From Vallitalea maricola (GTDB lineage: Bacteria; Bacillota; Clostridia; Lachnospirales; Vallitaleaceae), in NCBI RefSeq assembly GCF_036985595.1, contig NZ_BTPU01000018.1, positions 60,947 through 124,946 on the forward strand: a stretch of 64,000 bases of DNA, given 5' to 3'. The notes under the pieces are model-generated. The model did not search any database. It was given only the letters and a program-made list of their open reading frames with translations, and was not told the DNA's origin. A program made the translations under genes and the position numbers. Position 1 is the first letter of the stretch, and each line of letters starts with the position of its first letter. This document shows positions 19,119 through 26,808 of the stretch, piece after piece.

Positions 19119-19500
19119 CTAGTGCTTTAGAAAAGGATGCTGATCTGCCTGAACATCTCTCGTAACTTCAATTGTGCTCCGTCTTTATTATGTTTGTTAT
19201 TTCATAATTACAATAATAAATCCCAAAAATTTTATCATTCTTTACTCACATTAAGTGAACTATACACTCATGTTTTGATTTATGCATTGCTGAGTCATTT
19301 GGTAATGGAGTTATAACATCTAGAAAATATTCATTAAACCTATCTTTATTAAGATCAAGTAGATCGCTCAGACAAAGCATTAAAGCTATGAATCTCGGAT
19401 GGCAATAATCATTCACTATACCATTTGGTGTGTGTTGAAGTTATAAAATCTTATGATAGTCCATTTGGTGTATTGCGCATATACGTGATAGCTTGACAAA
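19119..19500 (-). pseudogene. remnant of an HD-domain protein gene
   Basis: Downstream of, and in frame with, the recombinase stop codon, the minus strand reads HPRFIALMLCLSDLLDLNKDR... and DVITPLPNDSAMHKSKHE, typical of the HD domain in large chaperone-ATPase/HD proteins. The frame ends at a stop near 19.2 kb. A further matching piece in another frame (IEVTRDVQADQHPFLKH) ends at 19119. The N-terminal part is missing. This appears to be the gene that the recombinase element entered; its first half is not found elsewhere in the window. Confidence 0.55.
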
Positions 19501-21261
19501 CGCTGTAAAACCAACTATTTCGACGTATATTTGTTTTGTAGCAGAACAATCGTCTCCACATGTGTTGGGTGATAAGTGGGAAAATGATTCTACACCCTTC
19601 TTCAAAAACCCTTTTTCTTTATCTGAATCATCATCTTTTCCCATAGTAATCGTCGATTTTGGACCGGTCTTAAATACGAATGTCAATTGATGAGGGTCTT
19701 TTTGACCTTTATCATCCACTCCACCGAGTAAAATCTTCTCGACAATAGATTCAAAGACATCAGCATCAAACTTTTTAAGGGGTTTGTTGGCATCAAAGTA
19801 CTTCCTAAAGCTTTTAAGCCTTATTTTCATTTCCTTTTCTTCACTAGCTGTCAAAGACAGTTCATTGGTTTCCTTGATTAGTCGTTCTTTCTCTTTATTT
19901 AGTTCTATAAACTTGTTTTCATAATTTTCTCGGTCAATGGCACCATCAATATGAAGATCTATAAGCTTCTTGATTTTATCTTCCACTTTGCTGAGTTCTT
20001 TATTTAGCGTTGATAGCTCTTTCTTGCTGGTACTCTCACTTAAAGTATTTTCAATGGTTGAAATAAACTCTTCTATGATCTCTCTGTTATGCTGGCACAT
20101 TTCATTAAAGACTTTAACAAAAGCTTCTTCAATAACAGCTTCATGAATGCCTTTACTATCTGGACAATACTTCTTGCCATGTTTACTGGATTTTATGCAG
20201 TGCCACACCACTTTTTTATTCTTGGTGCCTGAGTTCCATGCTCTTCTGCCTACTGTTGTTTCGCAAAAGCCACATTCGATTTTACTGCTAAAGGTGTACT
20301 GCCTGCTATAGCGTTTCAAGCGTCCTTTTTCCATATTACAATTACGCTTGTTTCTAATGGCTTGGGCTTTTTCAAAGATTTCTTTACTGACGATTGGCTC
20401 ATGGTGATCTTTGATGTAATATTTCTCTTCTTCACCCATATTATCAAGGCGCTGCTTGGTGATTGGATCAACGGTGAAAGTCTTACCTAGGAGTAAATCA
20501 CCCATGTATTTTTCATTCTTTAAAATGCCTCTGATGGTACTGTCAGGCCAACTGGTGCTACCTCTTTTAGTCTTATAGCCTTTTTCTTTTAATTCATTTC
20601 CAATAAGACGGGCACCTTTGCCTTGATTATAACAATCAAATATATACCGAACGACTTCAGCTTCTTCTTCATTAATCACAAGCTCTTTGCTTTCTTTATC
20701 GTAATCGTATCCTAAACAGCCTTGAAAACCAACCAATTCACCACGCTTCATTTTCATCTTTAGTCCCATTTTTACATTGGTTGAAATACTTTCACTTTCC
20801 TGTTGGGCTATTGACGTTAAAACCGTCATAGCAACTTCACCTTGCATGGAAAAGGTATTGATATTTTCTTTTTCAAATAATACAGCAACATTATGCTTTT
20901 TTAATAGTCTGGTATATTCCAATACATCTTTTGTGTTTCTACCAAACCTAGAAATACTCTTGGTAATGACTAGATCAAACTCCCCCGCCATGGCATCACG
21001 TATCATCTCTTGAAAGCCAAGGCGTTTATCAATATTGGTGCCACTAATACCCGCATCAGAGTATATCTTTGCCAGTTCCCATTTGGGGTTTTCTTTGATC
21101 TTCTGCTCATAATAAGCCACTTGAGAATCATAACTAGCCATCTGCTCAGCCGAATCGGTACTTACTCTACAATAAGGTGCAACTCGTATTTTGGTGAGTT
21201 CTTTGCCCGATGCACGGTCAAATTTATTCTTTTTAGGTTTTATGACTTCTACTTCTTTCAT
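19441..21261 (-). CDS. large serine recombinase (site-specific integrase)
   Basis: A 606-residue serine integrase. The resolvase-type catalytic domain has the nucleophile S34 in CRVSTDS and continues to about 165. The recombinase domain (about 175-280) includes GKGARLIGNELKEKGYKTKRG. A zinc ribbon follows with Cys in ECGFCETT and HCIKSSKHGKKYC, then a coiled-coil (about 400-480). The usual family ending LTFVFKTG is followed by an atypical 60-residue tail whose last 25 residues (FVKLSRICAIHQMDYHKIL) appear to come from an interrupted HD-domain gene. AAGGAAG precedes ATG 21261. It should catalyse integration and excision of the element that includes the genes to its right. Confidence 0.9.
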   Translation of the reverse strand: MKEVEVIKPKKNKFDRASGKELTKIRVAPYCRVSTDSAEQMASYDSQVAYYEQKIKENPKWELAKIYSDAGISGTNIDKRLGFQEMIRDAMAGEFDLVITKSISRFGRNTKDVLEYTRLLKKHNVAVLFEKENINTFSMQGEVAMTVLTSIAQQESESISTNVKMGLKMKMKRGELVGFQGCLGYDYDKESKELVINEEEAEVVRYIFDCYNQGKGARLIGNELKEKGYKTKRGSTSWPDSTIRGILKNEKYMGDLLLGKTFTVDPITKQRLDNMGEEEKYYIKDHHEPIVSKEIFEKAQAIRNKRNCNMEKGRLKRYSRQYTFSSKIECGFCETTVGRRAWNSGTKNKKVVWHCIKSSKHGKKYCPDSKGIHEAVIEEAFVKVFNEMCQHNREIIEEFISTIENTLSESTSKKELSTLNKELSKVEDKIKKLIDLHIDGAIDRENYENKFIELNKEKERLIKETNELSLTASEEKEMKIRLKSFRKYFDANKPLKKFDADVFESIVEKILLGGVDDKGQKDPHQLTFVFKTGPKSTITMGKDDDSDKEKGFLKKGVESFSHLSPNTCGDDCSATKQIYVEIVGFTAFVKLSRICAIHQMDYHKIL

Positions 21262-21280
21262 GCCACCACTTCCTTTATAT

Positions 21281-22143
21281 CTAATCCAATAGGTTTTTCA
21301 ACTCCTGTGCAATTTCATCAATTGTGAACATAGCAGTATTCAATGCTTTTCTACCCGCTAAACTTGGACTGAATTTTTGGACCTCATCTTTTGTAATATC
21401 ATGCCAAATTGGTAAAATTGTTTTTCCCTTAGTCATTTCAATTTGAAATAAACCATCAAGTTCATAATTAGTCCAACCTTTTCTAATAAAGTTTCTTGAA
21501 ATTACTACAACACCATATCTAGAATTACTCAACCCCTTATCAATAACAGTTCGTAAACTATCTCCCCATTTTATGGAAAACTCATCATACCAAACATTCA
21601 ATCCATATGTTTCGCTTAATACTCTAGCTAATTCTCGCACAAATACTTCTTTGTCCTCAGATGCATGAGAAATAAAGACATCATGCTCAGGAAATGATTC
21701 AGTTACACCTGACAAATTATTTTCAATACTTTCTCTATTGGTTGAAAGTGTAGATTCAATCTGACTTGTTAATGAATCAATTTTCGTTTCATACGACTTG
21801 AGCAGCCTATCTTGCTCTTGCTTTTCTTTCTTTTGAATATTCTGCTGCTCTTTATTCATTTTTTGATTCTCTGCCGCCAGTTTAGTTCTTTTATCCGCTA
21901 TTTTCTTATTTATGTCAGCTTTTTTCTTGCTAATAGTAACTATCTCATTTTCATATCTCTGTATTTGAGATAGTTTAGACTTATAGACGATTGAGATTTC
22001 GTTTGGCGGATTTGTTTTTCCAAACTAGATATTTTTTTCTTTTTATCAGCTTCTTTTTTTAGTTCATCAGCCATCGTTTTTTCTAGCTTTAAAAGTTCTT
22101 TTTCATATCTTGCTATTGAACTCATTATTGTACTAACGCTCAT
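21281..22143 (-). pseudogene. coiled-coil TIR-domain protein, frameshifted
   Basis: Two frames together make a 287-residue protein. The first (ATG 22143, after GAGGTG) encodes a long charged coiled-coil beginning MSVSTIMSSIARYEKEL. The second continues the coil without a stop and then gives a TIR domain (VFISHASEDKEVFVRELARV...VWYDEFSIKWGDSL). The Glu of YDEFSI is a candidate for the NAD+-cleaving residue. Joining them requires one extra A near 21983 (restored text SSIKSKLSQIQRYE). An internal ATG at 21859 could still express the TIR half alone. TIR proteins of this type act in anti-phage defence or signalling. The gene ends 19 bp before the recombinase start and is probably co-transcribed with it. 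Confidence 0.75.
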
Positions 22144-22164
22144 CTTCACATCACCTCTAATCTA

Positions 22165-23168
22165 TTATTTTTTGTGTGTCCATTCATGCTCTTCTAGATA
22201 CACATCAAAATCATCTTTTTCAGGTGCATTTAGACGCTTTTGATTGAACTTCTCATATTCTTTTTCAGCAAGCTCCTTGGCTACTTCATGAGATATAGAA
22301 CCTGCACCAGTAAGAATGTCTCGCTCGTTAAATTTTAGAAAGGCATTGAGTTTTTCTTCCCAATCCTTCATATGCATTGGGTTACGTCTTTCTGCCTGAT
22401 CTTCAGCATAGTCTAGATACATGGTTACAATACGGTTTAGGGATTTTATTTCTTTTTCCGTCAAATAATTCTTGGCAACGGTAATATCCCCTTTACGCAC
22501 TTTGTCACCCCTCCAAGTGGTAAGTCCCATATTGTCTTTTGAGGCATCTGCTCTTTGTTCTATGAGTTCTGCTGCTGTATGACCATGAATAGCAAAATGA
22601 AGCTTGTTTTTTGCACCGTTGCAAAGAACTTTTTAGCTTCTTCTGATTTTCCATCATAATCTATCGACAAGGCATAAATATCCGTGATTTTCTTATAAAA
22701 TCTTTTTTCCGAGGCTCTAATATCACGAATACGTTCTAAAAGCTCATCAAAGTAATCATCACCAATGTTACGCATACCCTTAAGACGTTCATCATCCATG
22801 GTAAAGCCTTTGACTAAGTACTCATTTAATCGTTCTGTCGCCCATCGTCTGAATTGTGTACCTCTGCTAGAACGTACACGGTAGCCAACAGCAATGATTA
22901 ATTCTAGGTTGTAAAAACGTACTGTTCTTTCAACCTCTCTATTTCCCTCAGTTTGAACTATTCGGTTTTCCCGAATAGTTCGATTTTCTTCAAGTTCACC
23001 TTCTGCATAAATGTTTTTTATATGCTCATTAATGGTATTAACACCTTTTTGATAGAGCTCTGCAATTGCCTTCTGTGTCATCCATACGGTTTCATTTTCA
23101 AGTCTTACATCTATTTTTGTTTTTCCATCTTCTGTCTGATATATGAGTAAATTTTTTTTATGTTCCAA
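22165..23168 (-). pseudogene. RhuM-family protein, frameshifted
   Basis: The first frame (TTG start at 23168 with GGAGGG 5 bp upstream) gives the conserved RhuM N-terminus: DVRLENETVWMTQKAIAELY and NLELIIAVGYRVRSSRGTQF. It leaves frame at a run of six A on the minus strand (22607-22612). The correct frame then continues LHFAIHGHTAAELIEQRADA and runs through the family's C-terminal half (GLTTWRGDKVRKGDITVAKN) to 22165. One inserted or two deleted A restore about 334 residues, normal for the family. RhuM proteins are common on mobile elements and are of uncertain function, with a Bro-N-like DNA-binding flavour. It lies between MobC and the TIR gene. Confidence 0.85.
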
Positions 23169-23202
23169 TGTAACCCTCCTTCTCCATATGTAGCTTCAAA
23201 TT

Positions 23203-23256
23203 CGTCAGACACTGTCTGACGTTTTTAAGTGAACTATCCGGTAATTCCGGATAGTT
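23203..23256. other. pair of perfect hairpins in the mobilisation region
   Basis: CGTCAGACA (23203-23211) pairs with TGTCTGACG (23213-23221) and is followed on the plus strand by five T. AACTATCCGG (23232-23241) pairs with CCGGATAGTT (23247-23256) around TAATT. No plus-strand gene ends here, so these may be protein-binding sites or a terminator for antisense transcription. Confidence 0.5.
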
Positions 23257-23304
23257 CGTTACTTATGTTCCCAATTATCATTTTAATTTTATCACAGTAG
23301 ATAA

Positions 23305-23451
23305 TTAAGTGCCACTTAAACATCGTTTCATTTTGTATTTTCTTTCCAACTCAGCTTTGATCTTGATGAATTCTTTTTCTGAAATCATCTTTTCATCAAG
23401 CAGGCTGGAAAGCATGGCTAACTGTATTGTAAACTTCATTAAGTTTTCCAT
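23305..23451 (-). CDS. 48-residue protein of SHOCT-like helical hairpin type
   Basis: ATG 23451 has CAGGAGGG just upstream. The product starts MENLMKFTIQLAMLSSLLDE and continues with KMISEKEFIKIKAEL, the pattern of a short two-helix protein found in many clostridial mobile elements beside recombinases. It starts 30 bp after the MobC stop on the same strand. No catalytic residues; probably a small structural or regulatory subunit. It is too short for most gene-length cut-offs. Confidence 0.65.
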   Translation of the reverse strand: MENLMKFTIQLAMLSSLLDEKMISEKEFIKIKAELERKYKMKRCLSGT

Positions 23452-23481
23452 CTGACCCTCCTGCTTGATCTTCTTTTCATA

Positions 23482-23781
23482 TTATTTTATGTTCTTAAGA
23501 GCCTCCTGTAGCTCTTCTAATTCTTTGGTGTATTTTGTCAGATTCACCAATTTAATTTTCCCTTGATGACATAACATCACCAAATGATTTATCTCACCCC
23601 CAATCTTTGATAGCCTTACATTTATTTCATACAAATCATACTGGATTATTTCTTTGTTCAAAGCTTTATCAAGGATATAATTCGTTAATGATTTACACTC
23701 ACTCTTAGCTGCTAACTTAATAATTTTTGATCTATCTTTTTCTGTTACACGTATATTGATTTGCTTGTTTCGCTGTCTCAT
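23482..23781 (-). CDS. mobC: MobC-like mobilisation (relaxosome) protein
   Basis: A 99-residue basic protein with a ribbon-helix-helix start (NKQINIRVTEKDRSKIIKLA) and the MobC text INVRLSKIGGEINHLVML. AGGAG lies 7 bp before ATG 23781. MobC binds next to oriT and helps the relaxase open the DNA. No relaxase gene is present beside it; only the 48-residue gene and RhuM follow. The element therefore looks like a mobilisation remnant or one that relies on a relaxase supplied in trans. Confidence 0.8.
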   Translation of the reverse strand: MRQRNKQINIRVTEKDRSKIIKLAAKSECKSLTNYILDKALNKEIIQYDLYEINVRLSKIGGEINHLVMLCHQGKIKLVNLTKYTKELEELQEALKNIK

Positions 23782-23803
23782 AATGTTTCTCCTGCAAACG
23801 GGT

Positions 23804-23869
23804 GTGGGCTTGCCCACTTTTATAAACTTTGGCTGTACAAAGTGGAAGCTTGCCCCTGTTAAAACAGGG
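23804..23869. other. candidate oriT: clustered inverted and direct repeats
   Basis: Upstream of mobC, GTGGGC-TT-GCCCAC (23804-23817) and CCCTGTT-AA-AACAGGG (23854-23869) are perfect hairpins, and GCTTGCCC occurs twice 40 bp apart (23808 and 23848). Position beside mobC and this repeat pattern fit an oriT; no nic-site consensus was identified. Confidence 0.45.
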
Positions 23870-23953
23870 TAAATAAATCCTCGGGCTTTTCCTACTGTCC
23901 AGTTACAAACTAGACGCTTTCGGATTTATTCTGGGATATTGAAGGTGAAAGCA

Positions 23954-24310
23954 TTATGACTTCGTCAGTAAATAATAAACTGTACTTTTGGACCACTTTT
24001 CACCGGTATATGCTGTCATTTTATCTGCAATTTCCTGATAAGATAATTGATTGCAATGATACATTTTAAGAAGCCTGATATGTTCACCAGATGCTCTTGA
24101 TTTTCGTCCAAAATGATCTGGACGTGCCTTTAATTGGTCATTTTCATCAAGCAATGATTTAATATTCTCTTCCAATATCTTCACTGCATCTTCAAGTTGT
24201 TTTATGGACTTTTCCTTGATTTGAAGCTTGTGTTCAAGTACTTGGATCTCTTCCTTTGCATTTTTAAGCTCTTCTTTTACTTCTTCTACACCAAATAATT
24301 TTCCTAACAT
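23954..24310 (-). CDS. coiled-coil protein with C-terminal helix-turn-helix
   Basis: A 118-residue protein. Residues about 5-60 are a continuous coiled-coil (KEELKNAKEEIQVLEHKLQ). The last 45 residues read as a recombinase-type helix-turn-helix (QLSYQEIADKMTAYTGEKWSKSTVYYLL). It probably binds element DNA as a dimer. AGGAAGGTGA precedes the ATG. It lies between the ATPase gene and the oriT-like region, a position shared with auxiliary replication or transfer genes on such elements. No specific name can be given. Confidence 0.65.
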   Translation of the reverse strand: MLGKLFGVEEVKEELKNAKEEIQVLEHKLQIKEKSIKQLEDAVKILEENIKSLLDENDQLKARPDHFGRKSRASGEHIRLLKMYHCNQLSYQEIADKMTAYTGEKWSKSTVYYLLTKS

Positions 24311-24325
24311 GTCTTCACCTTCCTT

Positions 24326-24377
24326 TCAAGGGTGCAAGCGTGCAAAGGTTATAAGCATTGCCCCCTTGCACTCTTGA
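24326..24377 (-). other. long inverted repeat after the ATPase gene
   Basis: TCAAGGGTGCAAG (24326-24338) pairs with CTTGCACTCTTGA (24365-24377), with one mismatch, just past the ATPase stop codon. On the minus strand no T-run follows, so it is a weak terminator, an attenuator or a binding site. Confidence 0.4.
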
Positions 24378-24379
24378 TT

Positions 24380-25336
24380 TTATAACTGCCATTTCCATCC
24401 TTCCTTTGTCTTGATTGATTTTACTTCAAGATTCTTTTTAGCTGTTTTCAGTGTTCTTTGAGAAATCTGCTTCTCTTTTGCCCTTTCTACAACATAATCA
24501 CTGGCTTTAGCACCATCATCAAGAACTTCTTTAATTAGCTTTTCTGCTCGCTTTAGAACACTTTCCGTTGAACTACCACCAAGCAACTCATCCAGATCAA
24601 TGTCATATTGTCCTATCCACTTAAAGCCATTTTCTTCATCCAACTTAAAGGCAATTTTTTTACCTTCAGGTGCTAAGCTTGATTTGATCTGAGCCATTAC
24701 TCGAATCGATGGGTCTGCTCTTACACGCGCTACTAAGAGAACACTTCTAGCGGCAGCTGTAATGTCAATAGAACCCAATCCACGATAAAGCCCTTTGATA
24801 CCACCTGCCTTATTCATATGACCAATAATGACGATTGCACAGCCTGTCCTCTCCGCAACACTAGAAAGATTTTTGAAAATGGGTCTGATTTCATTTGCCC
24901 TATGCATATCTACACCAGAACCTAAATAAGCCTGTAAGGGATCAATTATGAGTAGCTGGGCATTCGTCTCCATAATGGCTTCTTCAATCCTTTTATCTGA
25001 TAAAGTCAGCTCCTTATGACTTTTATCAATAACGATTACCTTGGTACAATCAGCACCTGCTACCAATAATCTTGGTTTAATGGTGTCACTTAAGCCATCT
25101 TCTGCTGTCTGATAAATAACATTGCTACATTCTAACGCCTCCTCACTTAAATGCAACACATCACCAGTCGTCATTGCTGATGCGATTGCCAAAATCATGG
25201 TAGTCTTACCCTCTCCGGGATCACCTTGAATAATGGTGATTTTTCCGATGGGAATATAAGGCTTCCATAACCATTTCACTTCTGTTACCTCAACATCACT
25301 CATGTTGATGAGTTTTAGTCCATTTTCATGTTCCAT
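24380..25336 (-). CDS. RepA-type AAA/RecA-fold ATPase
   Basis: A 318-residue P-loop ATPase of the RSF1010-RepA/KaiC-like group. Walker A is GDPGEGKT near 35-42 and Walker B LLIIDPLQAYLG near 125-136; IIGHMNKAGG fits the sensor region. AAGGAGG precedes ATG 25336. Related proteins act as replicative helicases or helicase loaders on plasmids and integrative elements. The iteron-like repeats immediately upstream (25363-25519) support a replication role. A conserved alternative is a DNA-transfer accessory ATPase. Confidence 0.78.
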   Translation of the reverse strand: MEHENGLKLINMSDVEVTEVKWLWKPYIPIGKITIIQGDPGEGKTTMILAIASAMTTGDVLHLSEEALECSNVIYQTAEDGLSDTIKPRLLVAGADCTKVIVIDKSHKELTLSDKRIEEAIMETNAQLLIIDPLQAYLGSGVDMHRANEIRPIFKNLSSVAERTGCAIVIIGHMNKAGGIKGLYRGLGSIDITAAARSVLLVARVRADPSIRVMAQIKSSLAPEGKKIAFKLDEENGFKWIGQYDIDLDELLGGSSTESVLKRAEKLIKEVLDDGAKASDYVVERAKEKQISQRTLKTAKKNLEVKSIKTKEGWKWQL

Positions 25337-25362
25337 TCTGTTTACCTCCTTTTTGTCCCTAT

Positions 25363-25519
25363 ACTTATAAGCCGATTTTTCGAGGGGGTTGGTCTATTCA
25401 TTTTGCATTTTAATTCTTGTCCCTTATTAGCCGAAAAATCATAGGGAGTGTACCAAAAAAAAGTATAAAAAAATCCCCCTATCTATAAGCCGAAAATAGA
25501 TAGGGGGGTGCCGAAAATA
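25363..25519. repeat. iteron-like AGCCGA repeats upstream of the RepA-type ATPase
   Basis: The core TA(A/T)AGCCGA or a close variant, followed by an A- or T-run, occurs at about 25367, 25427 and 25485, and a fourth partial copy (TGCCGAAAATA) ends at 25519. Each copy is bounded by short C- or G-runs. The arrangement suggests an origin or autoregulatory region for the ATPase; this is inference. Confidence 0.45.
25465..25507 (-). terminator. terminator of the mrr gene
   Basis: A perfect 12-bp stem (25475-25486 with 25496-25507, CCCCCTATCTAT) with a 9-nt loop, followed on the minus strand by ATTTTTTT. The loop contains one of the AGCCGA repeats. Confidence 0.8.
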
Positions 25520-25527
25520 TTTTGATT

Positions 25528-26448
25528 TTATTCTCCGTTAAAATAATCTGTGTCAATTTTTTTAATCAAATAGGTATTTTCTACCGAAACACCAAGATCG
25601 TGTTCAACCATAAGTGCGGCTAAAGATTTGCCATCAATTAAGACAATTTTACAAGCATGTTGCTTGCTTACATATTCTTTAGCTTCTTTCGTAAAACTTG
25701 CTGTTGTTATAAAAGCACCTTTTGATGCACCTTGTCCGGTAAGTGCACCAACAAACTTTTGCAGTTCAGGTCTTCCAACTGTCTTTTCAGTATCCCAGCG
25801 CTTCGCTTGTATATAAATCTTGTCAAAACCTAATTTATCTTCTTTAATAACGCCATCAATGCCTTCATCTCCAGACTTTCCAAGAACTTGGCTATTTTCA
25901 ATCTTACTACCACCATAGCCCATAGAAACTAACAAATCCACCACAAGTTTTTCAAAAAAGTCCGGTGATTGGTTCATAACTTCTGTTAATAGATCATCTG
26001 CCAATGTATTAGAAATTGTCTTATAAGCTCTATCCAGCAAATCTTGTGGTGACTCGTCACTACCGATATCTGAAATATCATTGTCAAGAAGGGTATTTTC
26101 CGAAGTATTGTTTATGAAGTCTTGAAAACCTTCAAACTTCTTGAGATAATTTTGATCCACAACCTCTGGATTCTCGGTCAGTACTTTCTGTCCAAGTTCA
26201 GTAATTCTAAAACTGGCTCTAGCAGGTGATTCAATCACTTTAGCTTTTTTCAGGTAAGTCAGTGCCCAGCCTATTCTGTTTTTATAAACCAATTGTTTAC
26301 CACTTGGCAGCCACTCTTCAAGTTCTTCCTCAGTTAATTGAAACTGCATTGCTAAAACCTTATACATGTCCACACGCTTATGGACTTGATTATCTTTCAA
26401 TAATTCCAATACTGGTTTCATAAATTCATGATATTTTGGTATTGCCAC
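25528..26448 (-). CDS. mrr: Mrr-type restriction endonuclease
   Basis: A 306-residue Mrr protein. The N-terminal winged-helix domain (about 5-95, ending FRITELGQKVL) is followed by the Mrr catalytic domain, with FFEKLVVDLLVSMGYGG, the acidic motif GDEGIDGVI and IYIQAKRW giving the D...QxK nuclease signature, then GAFITTASFTKEA. Such enzymes usually cut methylated or otherwise modified DNA (type IV restriction). The start is GTG 26448 with AGGAGGCG 8-9 bp upstream. It lies among other defence-type genes on the element. Confidence 0.88.
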   Translation of the reverse strand: MAIPKYHEFMKPVLELLKDNQVHKRVDMYKVLAMQFQLTEEELEEWLPSGKQLVYKNRIGWALTYLKKAKVIESPARASFRITELGQKVLTENPEVVDQNYLKKFEGFQDFINNTSENTLLDNDISDIGSDESPQDLLDRAYKTISNTLADDLLTEVMNQSPDFFEKLVVDLLVSMGYGGSKIENSQVLGKSGDEGIDGVIKEDKLGFDKIYIQAKRWDTEKTVGRPELQKFVGALTGQGASKGAFITTASFTKEAKEYVSKQHACKIVLIDGKSLAALMVEHDLGVSVENTYLIKKIDTDYFNGE

Positions 26449-26553
26449 AGTTTTCTCGCCTCCTAAACTTTATTCTTTTTAAGCGATTTCAATAGATTAA
26501 TTCTCTAATAATCGTCCTATAGCATTAACTCACTTAATCTCATATATTTCAGT

Positions 26554-26766
26554 TTAGTAATCCAGCAAATGCTTAATCAACGCTTCTTCCAGTCCCTTTT
26601 TCTTACAAAAGTCATATAGAGCTTTTTTTGCAATCATGTTAGGACTGTTCTTGCCATTTTCCCACCGGTTAACCGTCGCAAAGCTAACGTGAAGCTCTCT
26701 AGCTAGTTGTTCCTGACTCATGTTTAGTTTGGTTCTAATCTCTTTTACTGTTTGGTCAAAATCCAT
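26554..26766 (-). CDS. small XRE-family transcriptional regulator
   Basis: A 70-residue protein that is essentially one Cro/XRE helix-turn-helix: MSQEQLARELHVSFATVNRW. ATG 26766 is 8 bp after GGAGG; a GTG at 26775 in the same frame lies too close to that site. It stands between mrr and the STAND-linked gene, 42 bp after the latter, and may keep the defence genes repressed. No metal site or effector domain. Confidence 0.8.
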   Translation of the reverse strand: MDFDQTVKEIRTKLNMSQEQLARELHVSFATVNRWENGKNSPNMIAKKALYDFCKKKGLEEALIKHLLDY

Positions 26767-26808
26767 TCCATACACCTCCAGTATAACAGTAATGACATTT
26801 GAAAATCT

